Of a stretch of DNA of 64,000 bases, positions 1 through 8,897 are shown piece by piece (position 1 is the first letter of the stretch; the number at the start of each line of letters is the position of its first letter). This DNA is from JAHIVB01 sp964574705 (lineage in GTDB: Bacteria; Bacillota_I; Bacilli_A; Izemoplasmatales; Hujiaoplasmataceae): positions 1 to 64,000 of the forward strand of contig CAZNOO010000004.1 in assembly GCA_964574705.1 (NCBI GenBank), given 5' to 3'. A program made the position numbers and the translations under genes. Under the pieces are notes generated by a model. It made no database searches and was not told the DNA's origin. It saw nothing but the letters and a program-made list of their open reading frames with translations.

Positions 1-227
1 ATCATTCCTAATCCTTGTCCGATATACGGAGAGTTGACTGTCCATAAAAAATTGACGGCTAGGTTGAGCGTCAGAAAAAAGATGGCGTATAAACCGAGCA
101 CGACAATGAATGAAAATAATGATTTTTTAAGACCCCTTAGGAATCCAAATAGCATCCCTAATCCAATCATTCCTAAAAAGGCAATATTGAAATAGAGTGC
201 AAAATCCATATTAGCAGGTAGTTGCAT
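1..227 (-). CDS. CvpA-like membrane protein, partial (C-terminus off window)
   Basis: Read from an ATG at 227 with a GGGGGA ribosome site upstream, the frame stays open to base 1, giving about 75 residues. It starts MQLPANMDFALYFNIAF and shows two hydrophobic segments separated by GFLRGLKKSLF. A short hydrophobic start followed by a G-x-x-RG-x-x-(K/R) turn and a second membrane helix is typical of CvpA-family (colicin V production) membrane proteins. That assignment rests only on the N-terminus, and the protein could be another small multi-pass membrane protein. The gene is divergent from the lipoprotein protease. Confidence 0.5.
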   Translation of the reverse strand, partial: MQLPANMDFALYFNIAFLGMIGLGMLFGFLRGLKKSLFSFIVVLGLYAIFFLTLNLAVNFLWTVNSPYIGQGLGM

Positions 228-407
228 AACGTCCCCCTTATGTATTGATGCGGTAATTTTAGGATTATTATTATGAGTATATTATACCTTATTTACTCTA
301 GCTTTCCTAGTGAGGTTATAAAAAAATACCCTTTTTGTGCACTTTTCAGGCATTTTTCCAATAATTTGATATATAATATACGTATACCTGTAGAGGGAGG
401 TGTCTGA

Positions 408-1283
408 ATGAAAAAATTGCTTGTATCACTGCTTACGATTCTGTCAGGAATCTTTTTAAGTGGTTGTTCTCTTTTTACAATTACTTTTGGTTTAACAACC
501 GCTTCTACCCTTTCGACAACACTTCCTACAACAATTAATGGGACCATTAGTTTGGGAGACCAGGAATACTCAGACTTTTCGCTCTATCATTCTTCAACGT
601 ACGACATTGAAGACGTTAATCAATATAATGATGTTCTTCTCTCGACAAGAGATTTGATTCGTAGAAGCAATATTTATATCGTTACGAGTGTGTATGAATA
701 CACCAAACCTTACCCATGGTCGACAACGACTGTTCTTTCGATTGTTGGTTCTTCCCAAGGAAGTGGCGTGATATTCAAAGAAGACGATGAATATTATTAT
801 GCACTAACGAATTACCATGTTGTAGATGGTGAGGGAGATGAATTTTCTTTTGAAATCGAAGCTTTTGGGGATGAAGCCTCTCACGAAGCAGAACTCGTTG
901 CATTTGATGCGGCGATGGATTTAGCAGTTCTAAAGTTTGCGAAGGAATCTAGAACCGACATTCATATTATCGACTATACTACAAGACTTTTTACCATGTT
1001 TAGTCCAGGTGAACTTGTCCTTGCGGTCGGTAATCCGCTTTCGTTACCTAATAATGTTACTTTCGGTGAATTTAAGTCGATGGAATCGATATCAAACGCT
1101 GATTTTAAAGTCATCTATCATGATGCACCGATTCATGAAGGATCCAGCGGAGGAGCACTCGTCGATATCGATGGAAATCTTTTGGGTCTAAATACGTGGG
1201 GATTAACGTCATCTGATGAATATTCATTTGCAATCCCGAATTATGTTATATACATGTTTTTGGTCAATTACGGAATTATCTAA
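408..1283 (+). CDS. Trypsin-like serine protease lipoprotein (HtrA-like, no PDZ)
   Basis: 291 residues. A lipoprotein signal with lipobox LSGC (Cys20) predicts anchoring on the outer face of the membrane. A Thr/Ser-rich linker follows (about 21-50), then a chymotrypsin-fold S1C protease domain. The triad is visible: His137 in NYHVV, Asp171 in AAMDLAVLKF, and Ser247 in the oxyanion motif GSSGG. The protein ends soon after the protease domain, so unlike DegP/HtrA it has no PDZ domain. ATG at 408 follows GGGAGGTGTCTGA. A shared terminator separates it from the convergent galactosidase genes. Likely an extracytoplasmic quality-control or nutrient protease (inference). Confidence 0.85.
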   Translation: MKKLLVSLLTILSGIFLSGCSLFTITFGLTTASTLSTTLPTTINGTISLGDQEYSDFSLYHSSTYDIEDVNQYNDVLLSTRDLIRRSNIYIVTSVYEYTKPYPWSTTTVLSIVGSSQGSGVIFKEDDEYYYALTNYHVVDGEGDEFSFEIEAFGDEASHEAELVAFDAAMDLAVLKFAKESRTDIHIIDYTTRLFTMFSPGELVLAVGNPLSLPNNVTFGEFKSMESISNADFKVIYHDAPIHEGSSGGALVDIDGNLLGLNTWGLTSSDEYSFAIPNYVIYMFLVNYGII

Positions 1284-1289
1284 AAAAAT

Positions 1290-1314
1290 AGGAGCCTAAG
1301 CTGGCTCCTTTTCT
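1290..1314. terminator. Bidirectional terminator, protease / GH2
   Basis: Inverted repeat GGAGCC-TAAGCT-GGCTCC followed by TTTTCTTTT on the plus strand and preceded by an A-rich run that serves the minus strand. It lies between two convergent stop codons (1283 and 1316). Confidence 0.8.
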
Positions 1315-1315
1315 T

Positions 1316-3706
1316 TTACAGTACTTCAATGTTAATGGTTATTTCATTTAATCCTGGAGAAGTGATTTTGACTTTCGCTTTTCCTTTTTTGGTTGTCTTC
1401 AGATAAAAGCCTGTAGTTCCAGCTGTTAAGGTAACATCTTTTGGACCGATGACTTCAAGTTCTTTAGAAGTCTCGATATGAATCACATTATCTGCGTAGT
1501 GATAGACGTTTGAATATTCATCAACGAGGCTGACAACGAGTCTCGTCACGTCATATGTTTGATCGTGGGCTAATACGTTTGTAAGATTTTCAGCTTTCAA
1601 TTCATATTTTTTGGTTTGGCCTTTTGTGACTGAAATCACAGCTTCGTCATTGAGATACCCCTCAAACCGATAAGCGCTTCTTTCGGATCCCCAATGGCCG
1701 AGATATTTGCCATAAAGTCTCAATGCTTCTTCCATTTTAAACTTGTGGAACGCGATTAAATTGAAGACTTTTAGTTTGTCTTTGAAAGGCAAATCAATGC
1801 CATGTTTGTTATAGGAGAGAAGGACTTTTTTGATTCTTCTTGCGACACCTTTACGGTAAGGCTCATGATTTTCAATCATCGAACCGATAAAGTCATCGAT
1901 GAGAACCGGGGCGTGTGGAATAAGCGGAAAGTGTTGCCACTCGGAATAATATTGTCCGATAAGTTCTTCGTTATGATAAATTTTGACATAATCGCAATTA
2001 GTCATGATGACGACTTCTTCAATAACACTTCTCTCATAATCTCCAGGATTCATGTTTGAAAGAACATGTAACACCGGAGATTTGTCTTTTTGAGAAGCAT
2101 AAGCGTAGGCTGCATATTTAGGAATTCTAAACATATCGCAAACACCGTGATAACAAACTCGATCTCCAGAGCCAAAGTCTTTGTGGGTGTTGTAATCGGC
2201 GAAAGACCAGCCGATTGCTCCACTGATGCCATCATATTTATAAGCACTTTCCATGACGTTCAGATGACGAATTGCCTGTTCAATTTGAACGTTATGATCG
2301 TCTGTTTTCTTCGTTGGAAACATATGTCCGTTGTGTTCGGTTACGAGATAGGGCACAAATGGATGCATGACTTTTCTGGGGTTTTGAAGACCTGGATTTT
2401 TACCGGTATGAGAGAAGTCATTATAAGTATAAACGTCTTCAAGAAGCTCAGAATTGGGGAAGTTTCTAACGCCGCCTATTTGTCTCGAATCGTCAAGTTC
2501 ATAAGCTAATTCACTTAGGTTCGTATAAAAATCATGGTCATCAGGAGATTCATTGATTCTCGTACCCCATAAGACAATCGATGGATGATTTTTATGAGCG
2601 GAAATCATTTCTTTCAAATTTTGTAGCGACAATTCTTTGAAGTGTTCATTCCCGATGTATTGCCATCCAGGAATCTCTTCAAATACCAAAAGGCCGATTT
2701 CATCGCAACGATTGATGAAATGCGTACTTTGCATATAATGAGACGTTCTGACAATGTTACAACCAAGTTCATATTTTAGGATGTCTGCATCAAGTTCTTG
2801 CATACGCTTGGGCATTGCATAACCAACATAGGGATAACTCTGATGGCGGTTGAGACCAATCAATTTGACTTTGCGATTGTTGATGGCAAAACCTTCAAAC
2901 GAAAATTTGACATCTCGATAACCAAAACGAACTGATAATTGATCAATTACCGTTCCATCGACTAAAAGTGTGGACTCCAATACGTATAGTTTTGGGTTGT
3001 CAATATCCCAGCGTTCCACTTTTTCATGATTCTCTTGTCGTTGAAATTTGTCAAGGGATTTATCGGTATATACGTGATTGTAGAAAATCTTATCTCGATC
3101 AAGAATCTTCATTTCAAGGGTGAATTCACCCTCAATCACTTGATTGAAATTCACTTGGAAAGCGATCATCATCTCTGTTGGTGTAAGCGACAAAGCTTCA
3201 TGTGTTTTCACAATCAAATCAGAAATGTGAATTTCCGGAAGGATTTCGATCCATACTTCTCTATAAATACCGCCGAATCCAAGGTAGTCAACGACGTTTC
3301 CAAACGGCGGAATATCTTTGATTTCAGAAGAGTCAACTTTGATGAATAGAACGTTCTCTTCAACTCTTTTTACCTTGTCGGTAATGTCAAAGGAAAAAGG
3401 GGTATATCCACCTTCATGAATTCCAATAAGCTCTTGGTTAAGATAAACGGTAGCGACATTCATGATGGCTCCGAAATGAAGAATGATTCTTTCTTTTTCG
3501 CCAGTTTCGCTGATGGAAAACCTTTTTAAATAACTTGAGATAAACTGATAATCGAGTTCGTTAAAATGATGTAGAGGGAGTTCTTTTACTGTATGCGGGA
3601 GATTCACGGTTTGCATTCCCTTTGGCAATTGATTGTTTTTCAGATAGGAGTCTTTAAATTCGGCTAAAAAATCCCAATCGAAATTCAGGCTGATTTTACG
3701 ACGCAT
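1316..3706 (-). CDS. Beta-galactosidase-type glycoside hydrolase family 2
   Basis: 796 residues, cytoplasmic (no signal peptide). GH2 order: jelly-roll sugar-binding domain (about 1-165), immunoglobulin-like domain (165-265), TIM barrel (270-560), and C-terminal beta domains ending in an Ig-like segment. The acid/base Glu386 sits in WGTRINESPDD and the predicted nucleophile Glu457 in LVTEHNGH. It is much shorter than E. coli LacZ (about 1,020) and resembles compact Firmicutes GH2 enzymes, so beta-galactosidase is the best guess but beta-glucuronidase or beta-mannosidase activity is not excluded. Its start overlaps the end of the alpha-galactosidase gene by 11 bases, implying translational coupling and joint use on galactosides. 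Confidence 0.82.
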   Translation of the reverse strand: MRRKISLNFDWDFLAEFKDSYLKNNQLPKGMQTVNLPHTVKELPLHHFNELDYQFISSYLKRFSISETGEKERIILHFGAIMNVATVYLNQELIGIHEGGYTPFSFDITDKVKRVEENVLFIKVDSSEIKDIPPFGNVVDYLGFGGIYREVWIEILPEIHISDLIVKTHEALSLTPTEMMIAFQVNFNQVIEGEFTLEMKILDRDKIFYNHVYTDKSLDKFQRQENHEKVERWDIDNPKLYVLESTLLVDGTVIDQLSVRFGYRDVKFSFEGFAINNRKVKLIGLNRHQSYPYVGYAMPKRMQELDADILKYELGCNIVRTSHYMQSTHFINRCDEIGLLVFEEIPGWQYIGNEHFKELSLQNLKEMISAHKNHPSIVLWGTRINESPDDHDFYTNLSELAYELDDSRQIGGVRNFPNSELLEDVYTYNDFSHTGKNPGLQNPRKVMHPFVPYLVTEHNGHMFPTKKTDDHNVQIEQAIRHLNVMESAYKYDGISGAIGWSFADYNTHKDFGSGDRVCYHGVCDMFRIPKYAAYAYASQKDKSPVLHVLSNMNPGDYERSVIEEVVIMTNCDYVKIYHNEELIGQYYSEWQHFPLIPHAPVLIDDFIGSMIENHEPYRKGVARRIKKVLLSYNKHGIDLPFKDKLKVFNLIAFHKFKMEEALRLYGKYLGHWGSERSAYRFEGYLNDEAVISVTKGQTKKYELKAENLTNVLAHDQTYDVTRLVVSLVDEYSNVYHYADNVIHIETSKELEVIGPKDVTLTAGTTGFYLKTTKKGKAKVKITSPGLNEITINIEVL

Positions 3707-6071
3707 GTTCTTCCTCCATTTCGTTTTTTAAAAAATATATTCTTGAGCCATAGTCCCCCATTAGACGAACGGACTCATTGTATCCACTTCCAATAAAATT
3801 CTGTAAGAGATTCATACCGTGAGCTTCAATCGCTCTTCCAGACATTGTAAAGTCTACATCTTCAGCTTTCATTAAGTATCGGTTTTTGAGTAGATGAAAC
3901 AAGGTTCCGTTCGCATTCAGACGAATCGGTAAAGCATGTTTGACGAGATGTCCGAATTGGTCTAAATTAAAGTACTGAGTTCGGTTCTTGATGTGATAGT
4001 CAAGACTCGGATTAAGGTTCAGAACTCTAAACCGTTCAAGGTGAGAATTGGGCTCTTGTTTCATTTTATAGATTCCAAGAATCGCACTTTTTTGATCTTC
4101 TGAGGTGACGCTCCACTCACACTCGTCGGTTTGAAAGGGACTTTTGTTGCGAGTGAGTTTGCCAAATTGTAACAAATTTCGATGCTCTTTATAGAAAGTG
4201 ATTTGTTTTTTGATCACTTTTTTTTCAAAAGGTGTGCATTTTGTCAAGTCAAGTTCATATCCTAACAATCCAAATGCTGCGGTATTAAATCTCGTTTCTA
4301 ATGGAACATTGCGAATCGTCTGCTGATGAGGCACGGCACTGACGTGAGCACCCATCGTTGATTGAGGATAAACAAGGCTAGTTCCATACTGTATCTTTAG
4401 TCTTGATACGCCATCTGTATTGTCAGAAACCCAGGTTTGAGGCATGTAACAAAGCATTCCAAGGTCGTAACGGTTTCCACCGCTGGCACAAGATTCAAAT
4501 AAGATATTTGGAAACCTTTGAGTGAGTTTATCTAAAAGTTCATAAAGCCCTTTCATGTATAAATGTGACAACGCTCCCTGATATTCTTGAGACAGATAGT
4601 CTGAATAAGTATCTGAAATATTGCGATTCATATCCCACTTCACATACGTTATTTTTGCACTTGAAAACAAATCTGATAGCGTAACAAACAAATAATCCCG
4701 AACTTCGGGATTGCATAAATCGAGGATTAATTGATTTCTTCCTAAAGAAGGAACGTATTTTGGATGTTTGATTGCCCAGTTAGGATGCATTCTGTAAAGG
4801 TCACTGTTTTCATTGACCATTTCAGGTTCAACCCAGATTCCAAATTCAAGGCCGATTTTATTGATTTTATCTGCTAAGCCCTTAATTCCAGAAGGAAGTT
4901 TCTTTCGGTTGACAAACCAGTCTCCCAATGAAGACGTATCATCGTTTCGTTTTCCGAACCAACCATCATCAAGAACGAACAGTTCTATTCCAAGTTTTTT
5001 TGCTTCTTTGGCTAATTTCAGTAGTTTAGGCTCATTAAAATCAAAGAAAGTCGCTTCCCAGTTGTTGATTAGGATGGGTCTTTCTTTATTTTGCCAAGCG
5101 AGTGGAATGATGTTTTTTTTTACAAATTCATGAAAATTCTGACTAAGTTTTGAAATCCCTGTAGAAGAGAATGTCAATGCTACTTCAGGAGTGACGAAAT
5201 GTTCATTCTTTTTTAAAGGAAAATGAAAGTCAAAAGATTGAATTCCAAATAATACCCGAAGAAGTTGATGCGGTGATACTTCAAGTGTAGCTTCAAAGTT
5301 TCCGCTGTATATCAAGCTAAAACCATAACAAGGTCCAAATTCTTCACTTGTGTCTTTCCCTTTGATGGCAATGAAAGGGTTATGGTCGTTACTAGAGTTT
5401 CCTTTTTTGGAATCGATTTTCAGTATTCCGTATTCTAGATGATGTTCGGTAATGTTTCTTTCTCTAATCCAAGCTCCGTCGAGGGATAGAAAAGAATAGT
5501 CTTGATTGAGCATGTCCAAATTCATACTCAATCCTTTTTCGATGGTAATATTTTGTAAGGATCCGTTTCGAATCACAATTCGGCGCGTTATGACGTCTGA
5601 TTGAAGGAACAATCCATAGTATAAGTCAATTTCAATATCCTGAGCATCGTCCCTTACAGTAATCATAAGTGTTTCCGCTTCTTCTTTTGAATGAGCTTTC
5701 GCTTCGGGCAATTCAGGAAAGGACGGTTTTTCAGGCAGCACTTTGAAATCTTTGAACAGAAAGTCAGTAATTCTTGACCCGTCTTCTAGCCTGAAGTGAA
5801 GCATTGGATCTCTAAAGTCACCTTTGCCATAAGTTGATAGTTCTAACATCGCAAGATTAAGGTTAAACGTTCTGTCATCAGACCGATACAAGACTTGATT
5901 TCCAACTTCGATGTCAAACTTTGTGATTAAAGTTGAACTTTGAGTCAAAAGATCAAGTTTTTGGCCAAAGTAAAGGTGTCCCAGATGGCCGGTGGGGAAG
6001 ATTTGCATGATATAAGATACTTGATTGGTTTGTAAGTGAATTGTTCTTTCTGTTTCATTGTATTTGATCAA
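3696..6071 (-). CDS. Alpha-galactosidase, glycoside hydrolase family 36
   Basis: 791 residues, close to the usual 720-750 of Firmicutes MelA/RafA enzymes, no signal peptide. An N-terminal beta-sandwich (about 1-330) precedes a TIM barrel with family hallmarks: VLDDGWFGKR near 367, KWDMNR with predicted nucleophile Asp480, ESCASGGNRYDLG near 526, and WVSDNTD with predicted acid/base Asp550. It should release terminal alpha-galactose from imported melibiose or raffinose-type sugars. It sits 31 bases downstream of the ABC-2 permease gene without a visible terminator, so it may be co-transcribed with the TetR-ABC/permease pair, and it overlaps the GH2 gene. Confidence 0.92.
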   Translation of the reverse strand: MIKYNETERTIHLQTNQVSYIMQIFPTGHLGHLYFGQKLDLLTQSSTLITKFDIEVGNQVLYRSDDRTFNLNLAMLELSTYGKGDFRDPMLHFRLEDGSRITDFLFKDFKVLPEKPSFPELPEAKAHSKEEAETLMITVRDDAQDIEIDLYYGLFLQSDVITRRIVIRNGSLQNITIEKGLSMNLDMLNQDYSFLSLDGAWIRERNITEHHLEYGILKIDSKKGNSSNDHNPFIAIKGKDTSEEFGPCYGFSLIYSGNFEATLEVSPHQLLRVLFGIQSFDFHFPLKKNEHFVTPEVALTFSSTGISKLSQNFHEFVKKNIIPLAWQNKERPILINNWEATFFDFNEPKLLKLAKEAKKLGIELFVLDDGWFGKRNDDTSSLGDWFVNRKKLPSGIKGLADKINKIGLEFGIWVEPEMVNENSDLYRMHPNWAIKHPKYVPSLGRNQLILDLCNPEVRDYLFVTLSDLFSSAKITYVKWDMNRNISDTYSDYLSQEYQGALSHLYMKGLYELLDKLTQRFPNILFESCASGGNRYDLGMLCYMPQTWVSDNTDGVSRLKIQYGTSLVYPQSTMGAHVSAVPHQQTIRNVPLETRFNTAAFGLLGYELDLTKCTPFEKKVIKKQITFYKEHRNLLQFGKLTRNKSPFQTDECEWSVTSEDQKSAILGIYKMKQEPNSHLERFRVLNLNPSLDYHIKNRTQYFNLDQFGHLVKHALPIRLNANGTLFHLLKNRYLMKAEDVDFTMSGRAIEAHGMNLLQNFIGSGYNESVRLMGDYGSRIYFLKNEMEEEHAS

Positions 6072-6102
6072 TTATAAGACTCCTTCCAAGCATATAAATG
6101 GG

Positions 6103-6831
6103 TTATTCTTTCGCTTTTTTCGGTTCAAGCATATAAGCTTTAAGGAAAGGCAATATCACCCAAATAACTAGAACGCAAATATAAATAATCTGAAGAAATA
6201 AAGCAATTAAAATCATTGTCAATCCTGAATACATGACACCCGCCATCACATTACCTAAGAGAATTCCAGAAAGATAAGCTGGTGAAATAATCATTACGTA
6301 TTGAAATGACAACGGAATCAATCCGTTTTCATAGAGAATTGGAGTGATTGAAAAAATAACGATATAGGCTAAGTAGCTCATTGAAAGGATGTTATTGCTT
6401 TTTGACAGAATGGATAAGGTCAATCCGACGATGATGTGCATTAATGCACCAAGTAGATAAGTGCCTATAAATGCAAGATAATTGATTTCATATCCTGTTC
6501 CAAATCGAAAAACAAGTGTATATAAGATTACAGGAATCAGCTGAAGTGATAATGCGGCAAGAACTTTTGAAAGCAGAACTTCGTAACTCTTGCAGCAAGT
6601 TGAAAGCATCGGCAAGATGGTTCCTTCTTCTTTTTCGATATACATCGATATTGAAAATAGTATGACGGGCAGCACAAAGACACTGACATAGATGAAATTG
6701 CTTGGATTGAGTTCAGGAAACAGTGCCATGGCGAATGTAAAGATGAATACTATAGTCACAAATACATGAAATATACGGTATTCGAAAAACCTCTCCAAGT
6801 CATTGATAAAGAGTTTTTTAAAATTCTTCAT
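6103..6831 (-). CDS. ABC-2 type permease, about six membrane helices
   Basis: 242 residues with about six hydrophobic segments and a conserved IEKEEGTILPML stretch between helices 2 and 3, typical of the ABC-2/CcmB-like exporters sometimes labelled fluoroquinolone-type permeases. A basic start (MKNFKKLF) fits a cytoplasmic N-terminus. Its start overlaps the end of the TetR-ABC fusion gene by 14 bases, so the two are made from one message and probably act together. The substrate is unknown. The presumed ATPase partner has eroded catalytic motifs, so this permease may work with another ATPase or act as a sensor. Confidence 0.75.
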   Translation of the reverse strand: MKNFKKLFINDLERFFEYRIFHVFVTIVFIFTFAMALFPELNPSNFIYVSVFVLPVILFSISMYIEKEEGTILPMLSTCCKSYEVLLSKVLAALSLQLIPVILYTLVFRFGTGYEINYLAFIGTYLLGALMHIIVGLTLSILSKSNNILSMSYLAYIVIFSITPILYENGLIPLSFQYVMIISPAYLSGILLGNVMAGVMYSGLTMILIALFLQIIYICVLVIWVILPFLKAYMLEPKKAKE

Positions 6832-8272
6832 TAGATTGTTCTCCTATCTCTATTTTGAGGATATCCTCATAAGATTGTTGTATCATTTTCATTTCTATTA
6901 ATTTTGCTTTTGAAAATTCCTTTTGAAACGGGGAAGTATTTACTTCGGACAAAGGGATTGTTTTAATGTACTCAAGCCCTCCGACGGCATATCGAATAAT
7001 CACTTGTGTTGGAGTATATTTCTTCTTTAAATCTGAAGTATATTCAATCTTTTTGATAGACCCTTGGTCTATAAAAGCAATACGATCGGCGAAATCAATT
7101 AAATAATCCAATTTTGAATCTATTAAAACTATTGTACTTCCTTTTGCCTTGCACTTCAATAACTTCCGAGAAATTAAGCCCAGATGGTACGCATTAAGCG
7201 AATTTAACGCATAACTTACAATGACGATTTTTGGATTCTGCCAAATTGCTTTTGAAATCATTAGGAGCGTTTGAAGTTCACTGCTAATATCTCGAAATAA
7301 AATGTCTCCCATACCTTCAAGTCCTAGCTCTTCCATCTCCTTCAAAACATCAATATCAAGAGCATAAGCTTTTTTCATGGATTCAATGTTTTGAAACACT
7401 GTTTTTCTGAGATGAAATACGGGTTTGTCAGATGTCAGCAAAATACCCGGAACATCAACTCGATTGACTGATTCTGAGTCTACAAAAGAAATAGACCCCT
7501 CATATTTTTTAAGTTGACCTGCAAGTAATCGTGTAATAGTAGATTTTCCTGAAAAATCATCCCCAACAAAAGCGAAAATCTCTCCACTATAAAGTTGAAA
7601 AGTCATCTGATGGATAGAATTATTACTAAGTTGAAATGTATAATTAAGGTTCTTGACATCAAGAATGCAGTATTTATCTTCAAATTGTATTGATTTAGTT
7701 GCTGAATGATCTCGAAATAGAATAAAATCAACGTAATCTTCAAGGTTAAAATTAGAATTCAATGCGTAGTCTACAAATACGCTATAAAAATGGAGAATAG
7801 ACTCTTTCAATAAGTTCAAATCAAGGAAGAAATTAGATTTAGTTAAATCAATTGCAGAAAATAGTCTTTCAATTGGAGAATAAACACAATTTTCTTTGAT
7901 TTGATCAAGAAGGTTCTTATCTTCGTGATATAGAAGTTTATTGAAGAATAAGTATCTAGAGTCAAGTTTATTCAGATTTAAAAGACTTTGAAATAGAATG
8001 AGCAATTGCTCCTTAAGCGTTAATTTAGAAACCAAACCATATAAGATGCTATTAACATAAGATATTTGCTGAGTAAACATGTCGTCCACAAGCGCAAAAT
8101 ACAACTCTTGTTTATCTGAAAAGCGGTAATAGAAACTGCCCTTGTTAGAATTACTTCTCTTAATGATTTCGTTTAAAGAAGCAAGTTCAAAAGGCCTTGA
8201 GGAAAATTCCCCCAAGGTGGCATCGAATAACTGATGATTGCTTTTCAAAAAGTACGTTTTGTCGTTAATCAT
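6818..8272 (-). CDS. TetR-type DNA-binding domain fused to a degenerate ABC ATPase domain
   Basis: 484 residues in one unbroken frame. Residues 1-70 look like a TetR helix-turn-helix: FELASLNEIIKRS then NKGSFYYRFSDKQELYFALVDD, matching the family pattern KGxFYxHFxxKExLf. Residues 75-190 are an all-helical TetR-like ligand domain. From about 200 an ABC ATPase fold follows with Walker A GDDFSGKST (237-245). Other motifs are eroded: Walker B acid and catalytic Glu are Ser353-Tyr354, the signature is ISSELQ rather than LSGGQ, the H-loop His is Lys387, and no Q-loop Gln is seen. It may bind but probably not hydrolyse ATP (inference). A strong promoter and palindrome lie just upstream, suggesting autoregulation. 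Confidence 0.8.
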   Translation of the reverse strand: MINDKTYFLKSNHQLFDATLGEFSSRPFELASLNEIIKRSNSNKGSFYYRFSDKQELYFALVDDMFTQQISYVNSILYGLVSKLTLKEQLLILFQSLLNLNKLDSRYLFFNKLLYHEDKNLLDQIKENCVYSPIERLFSAIDLTKSNFFLDLNLLKESILHFYSVFVDYALNSNFNLEDYVDFILFRDHSATKSIQFEDKYCILDVKNLNYTFQLSNNSIHQMTFQLYSGEIFAFVGDDFSGKSTITRLLAGQLKKYEGSISFVDSESVNRVDVPGILLTSDKPVFHLRKTVFQNIESMKKAYALDIDVLKEMEELGLEGMGDILFRDISSELQTLLMISKAIWQNPKIVIVSYALNSLNAYHLGLISRKLLKCKAKGSTIVLIDSKLDYLIDFADRIAFIDQGSIKKIEYTSDLKKKYTPTQVIIRYAVGGLEYIKTIPLSEVNTSPFQKEFSKAKLIEMKMIQQSYEDILKIEIGEQSNEEF

Positions 8273-8294
8273 TGGATTCGTCCCATCGCGTTTT

Positions 8295-8322
8295 AAACTA
8301 TGAAGTCTAGACTATATGGTTT
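8295..8322. promoter_or_regulatory. Palindromic operator, likely for the TetR-ABC protein
   Basis: A 28-base near-palindrome centred on the perfect 10-mer AGTCTAGACT, with outer arms AAAC and GTTT. By my comparison 20 of 28 positions are symmetric. It begins two bases downstream of the predicted -10 box (minus strand) and ends 22 bases before the gene start, the usual place for a TetR autorepression site. Confidence 0.65.
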
Positions 8323-8323
8323 A

Positions 8324-8352
8324 ATAATAAAACAAGTTTTGAAATTTGTCAA
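8324..8352 (-). promoter_or_regulatory. Sigma-A promoter of the TetR-ABC operon
   Basis: On the minus strand TTGACA (8347-8352), a 17-base spacer, then TATTAT (8324-8329). The -35 is consensus and the -10 has one mismatch. The operator palindrome follows immediately. Confidence 0.75.
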
Positions 8353-8371
8353 TATAGATAACGGTTTTTAT

Positions 8372-8400
8372 AAAAAAAAACAGCCAGTTGGCTGTTTTTA
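8372..8400 (-). terminator. Terminator after the YcxB-like gene
   Basis: Minus-strand hairpin AAAACAGCC-AACT-GGCTGTTTT followed by a run of T. The stop codon of the upstream gene lies inside the hairpin edge. Confidence 0.8.
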
Positions 8401-8886
8401 GAGCTTTGTCTTTCCTTTTAAGTTTCTCATAAATTGAATTAAGGTGTCACAATCATCTTTTGACTTAAAACCACTCATTGACACAATGTATGTCTTTCGA
8501 TCCTTTGAATGTAGTAAAATGAACTGCTTTGTAACCTTCATTTTCTGAATGGAACTGTATTCAGCCTTCTCTCCATAAGACATCAAAATCTCGTCTTCTG
8601 TAAATAAATATTCTTGAACAAAAGGATTCTCAACAATCGGATTGTTTTTTAAATTTCTTTTGGTCGAATAGATTTGCATGAGGTAGATTAAAATGAAGTA
8701 TGCGACTAGAATGCCAATCAATGTAATTGCGTAGTTTGTTTGATTCAGTATGAATAGATAGATTGAGAATCCAAGAACAACCGCCCCCATAAAGGAGTAC
8801 CTTGTAATTAAGAAGTTTGTAAAGTAATATTTATTGTATTGAATAATTAATGCCTTGTCATACAACGTTCGATTATAGATTTTCAC
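8398..8886 (-). CDS. YcxB-like membrane protein
   Basis: 162 residues. Two adjacent membrane helices (about 30-50 and 55-75) are followed by a soluble C-terminal domain with FTEDEILMSYGEKAEYSSIQKMKVTKQ-type beta strands, as in YcxB-family proteins of Firmicutes. Function in that family is unknown. The start is GTG at 8886, chosen because AGGAGAT lies seven bases upstream. It follows the PAP2 gene by 11 bases and ends at a terminator, so it closes that operon. Confidence 0.6.
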   Translation of the reverse strand: MKIYNRTLYDKALIIQYNKYYFTNFLITRYSFMGAVVLGFSIYLFILNQTNYAITLIGILVAYFILIYLMQIYSTKRNLKNNPIVENPFVQEYLFTEDEILMSYGEKAEYSSIQKMKVTKQFILLHSKDRKTYIVSMSGFKSKDDCDTLIQFMRNLKGKTKL

Positions 8887-8897
8887 AAAACCATCTC

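Noticed and set aside
6818..8272. Two genes joined by sequencing error rather than a TetR-ABC fusion
   Set aside because: The frame is continuous for 1,455 bases with a linker of normal composition and no internal ribosome site noticed; kept as a real fusion, though read support should be checked.
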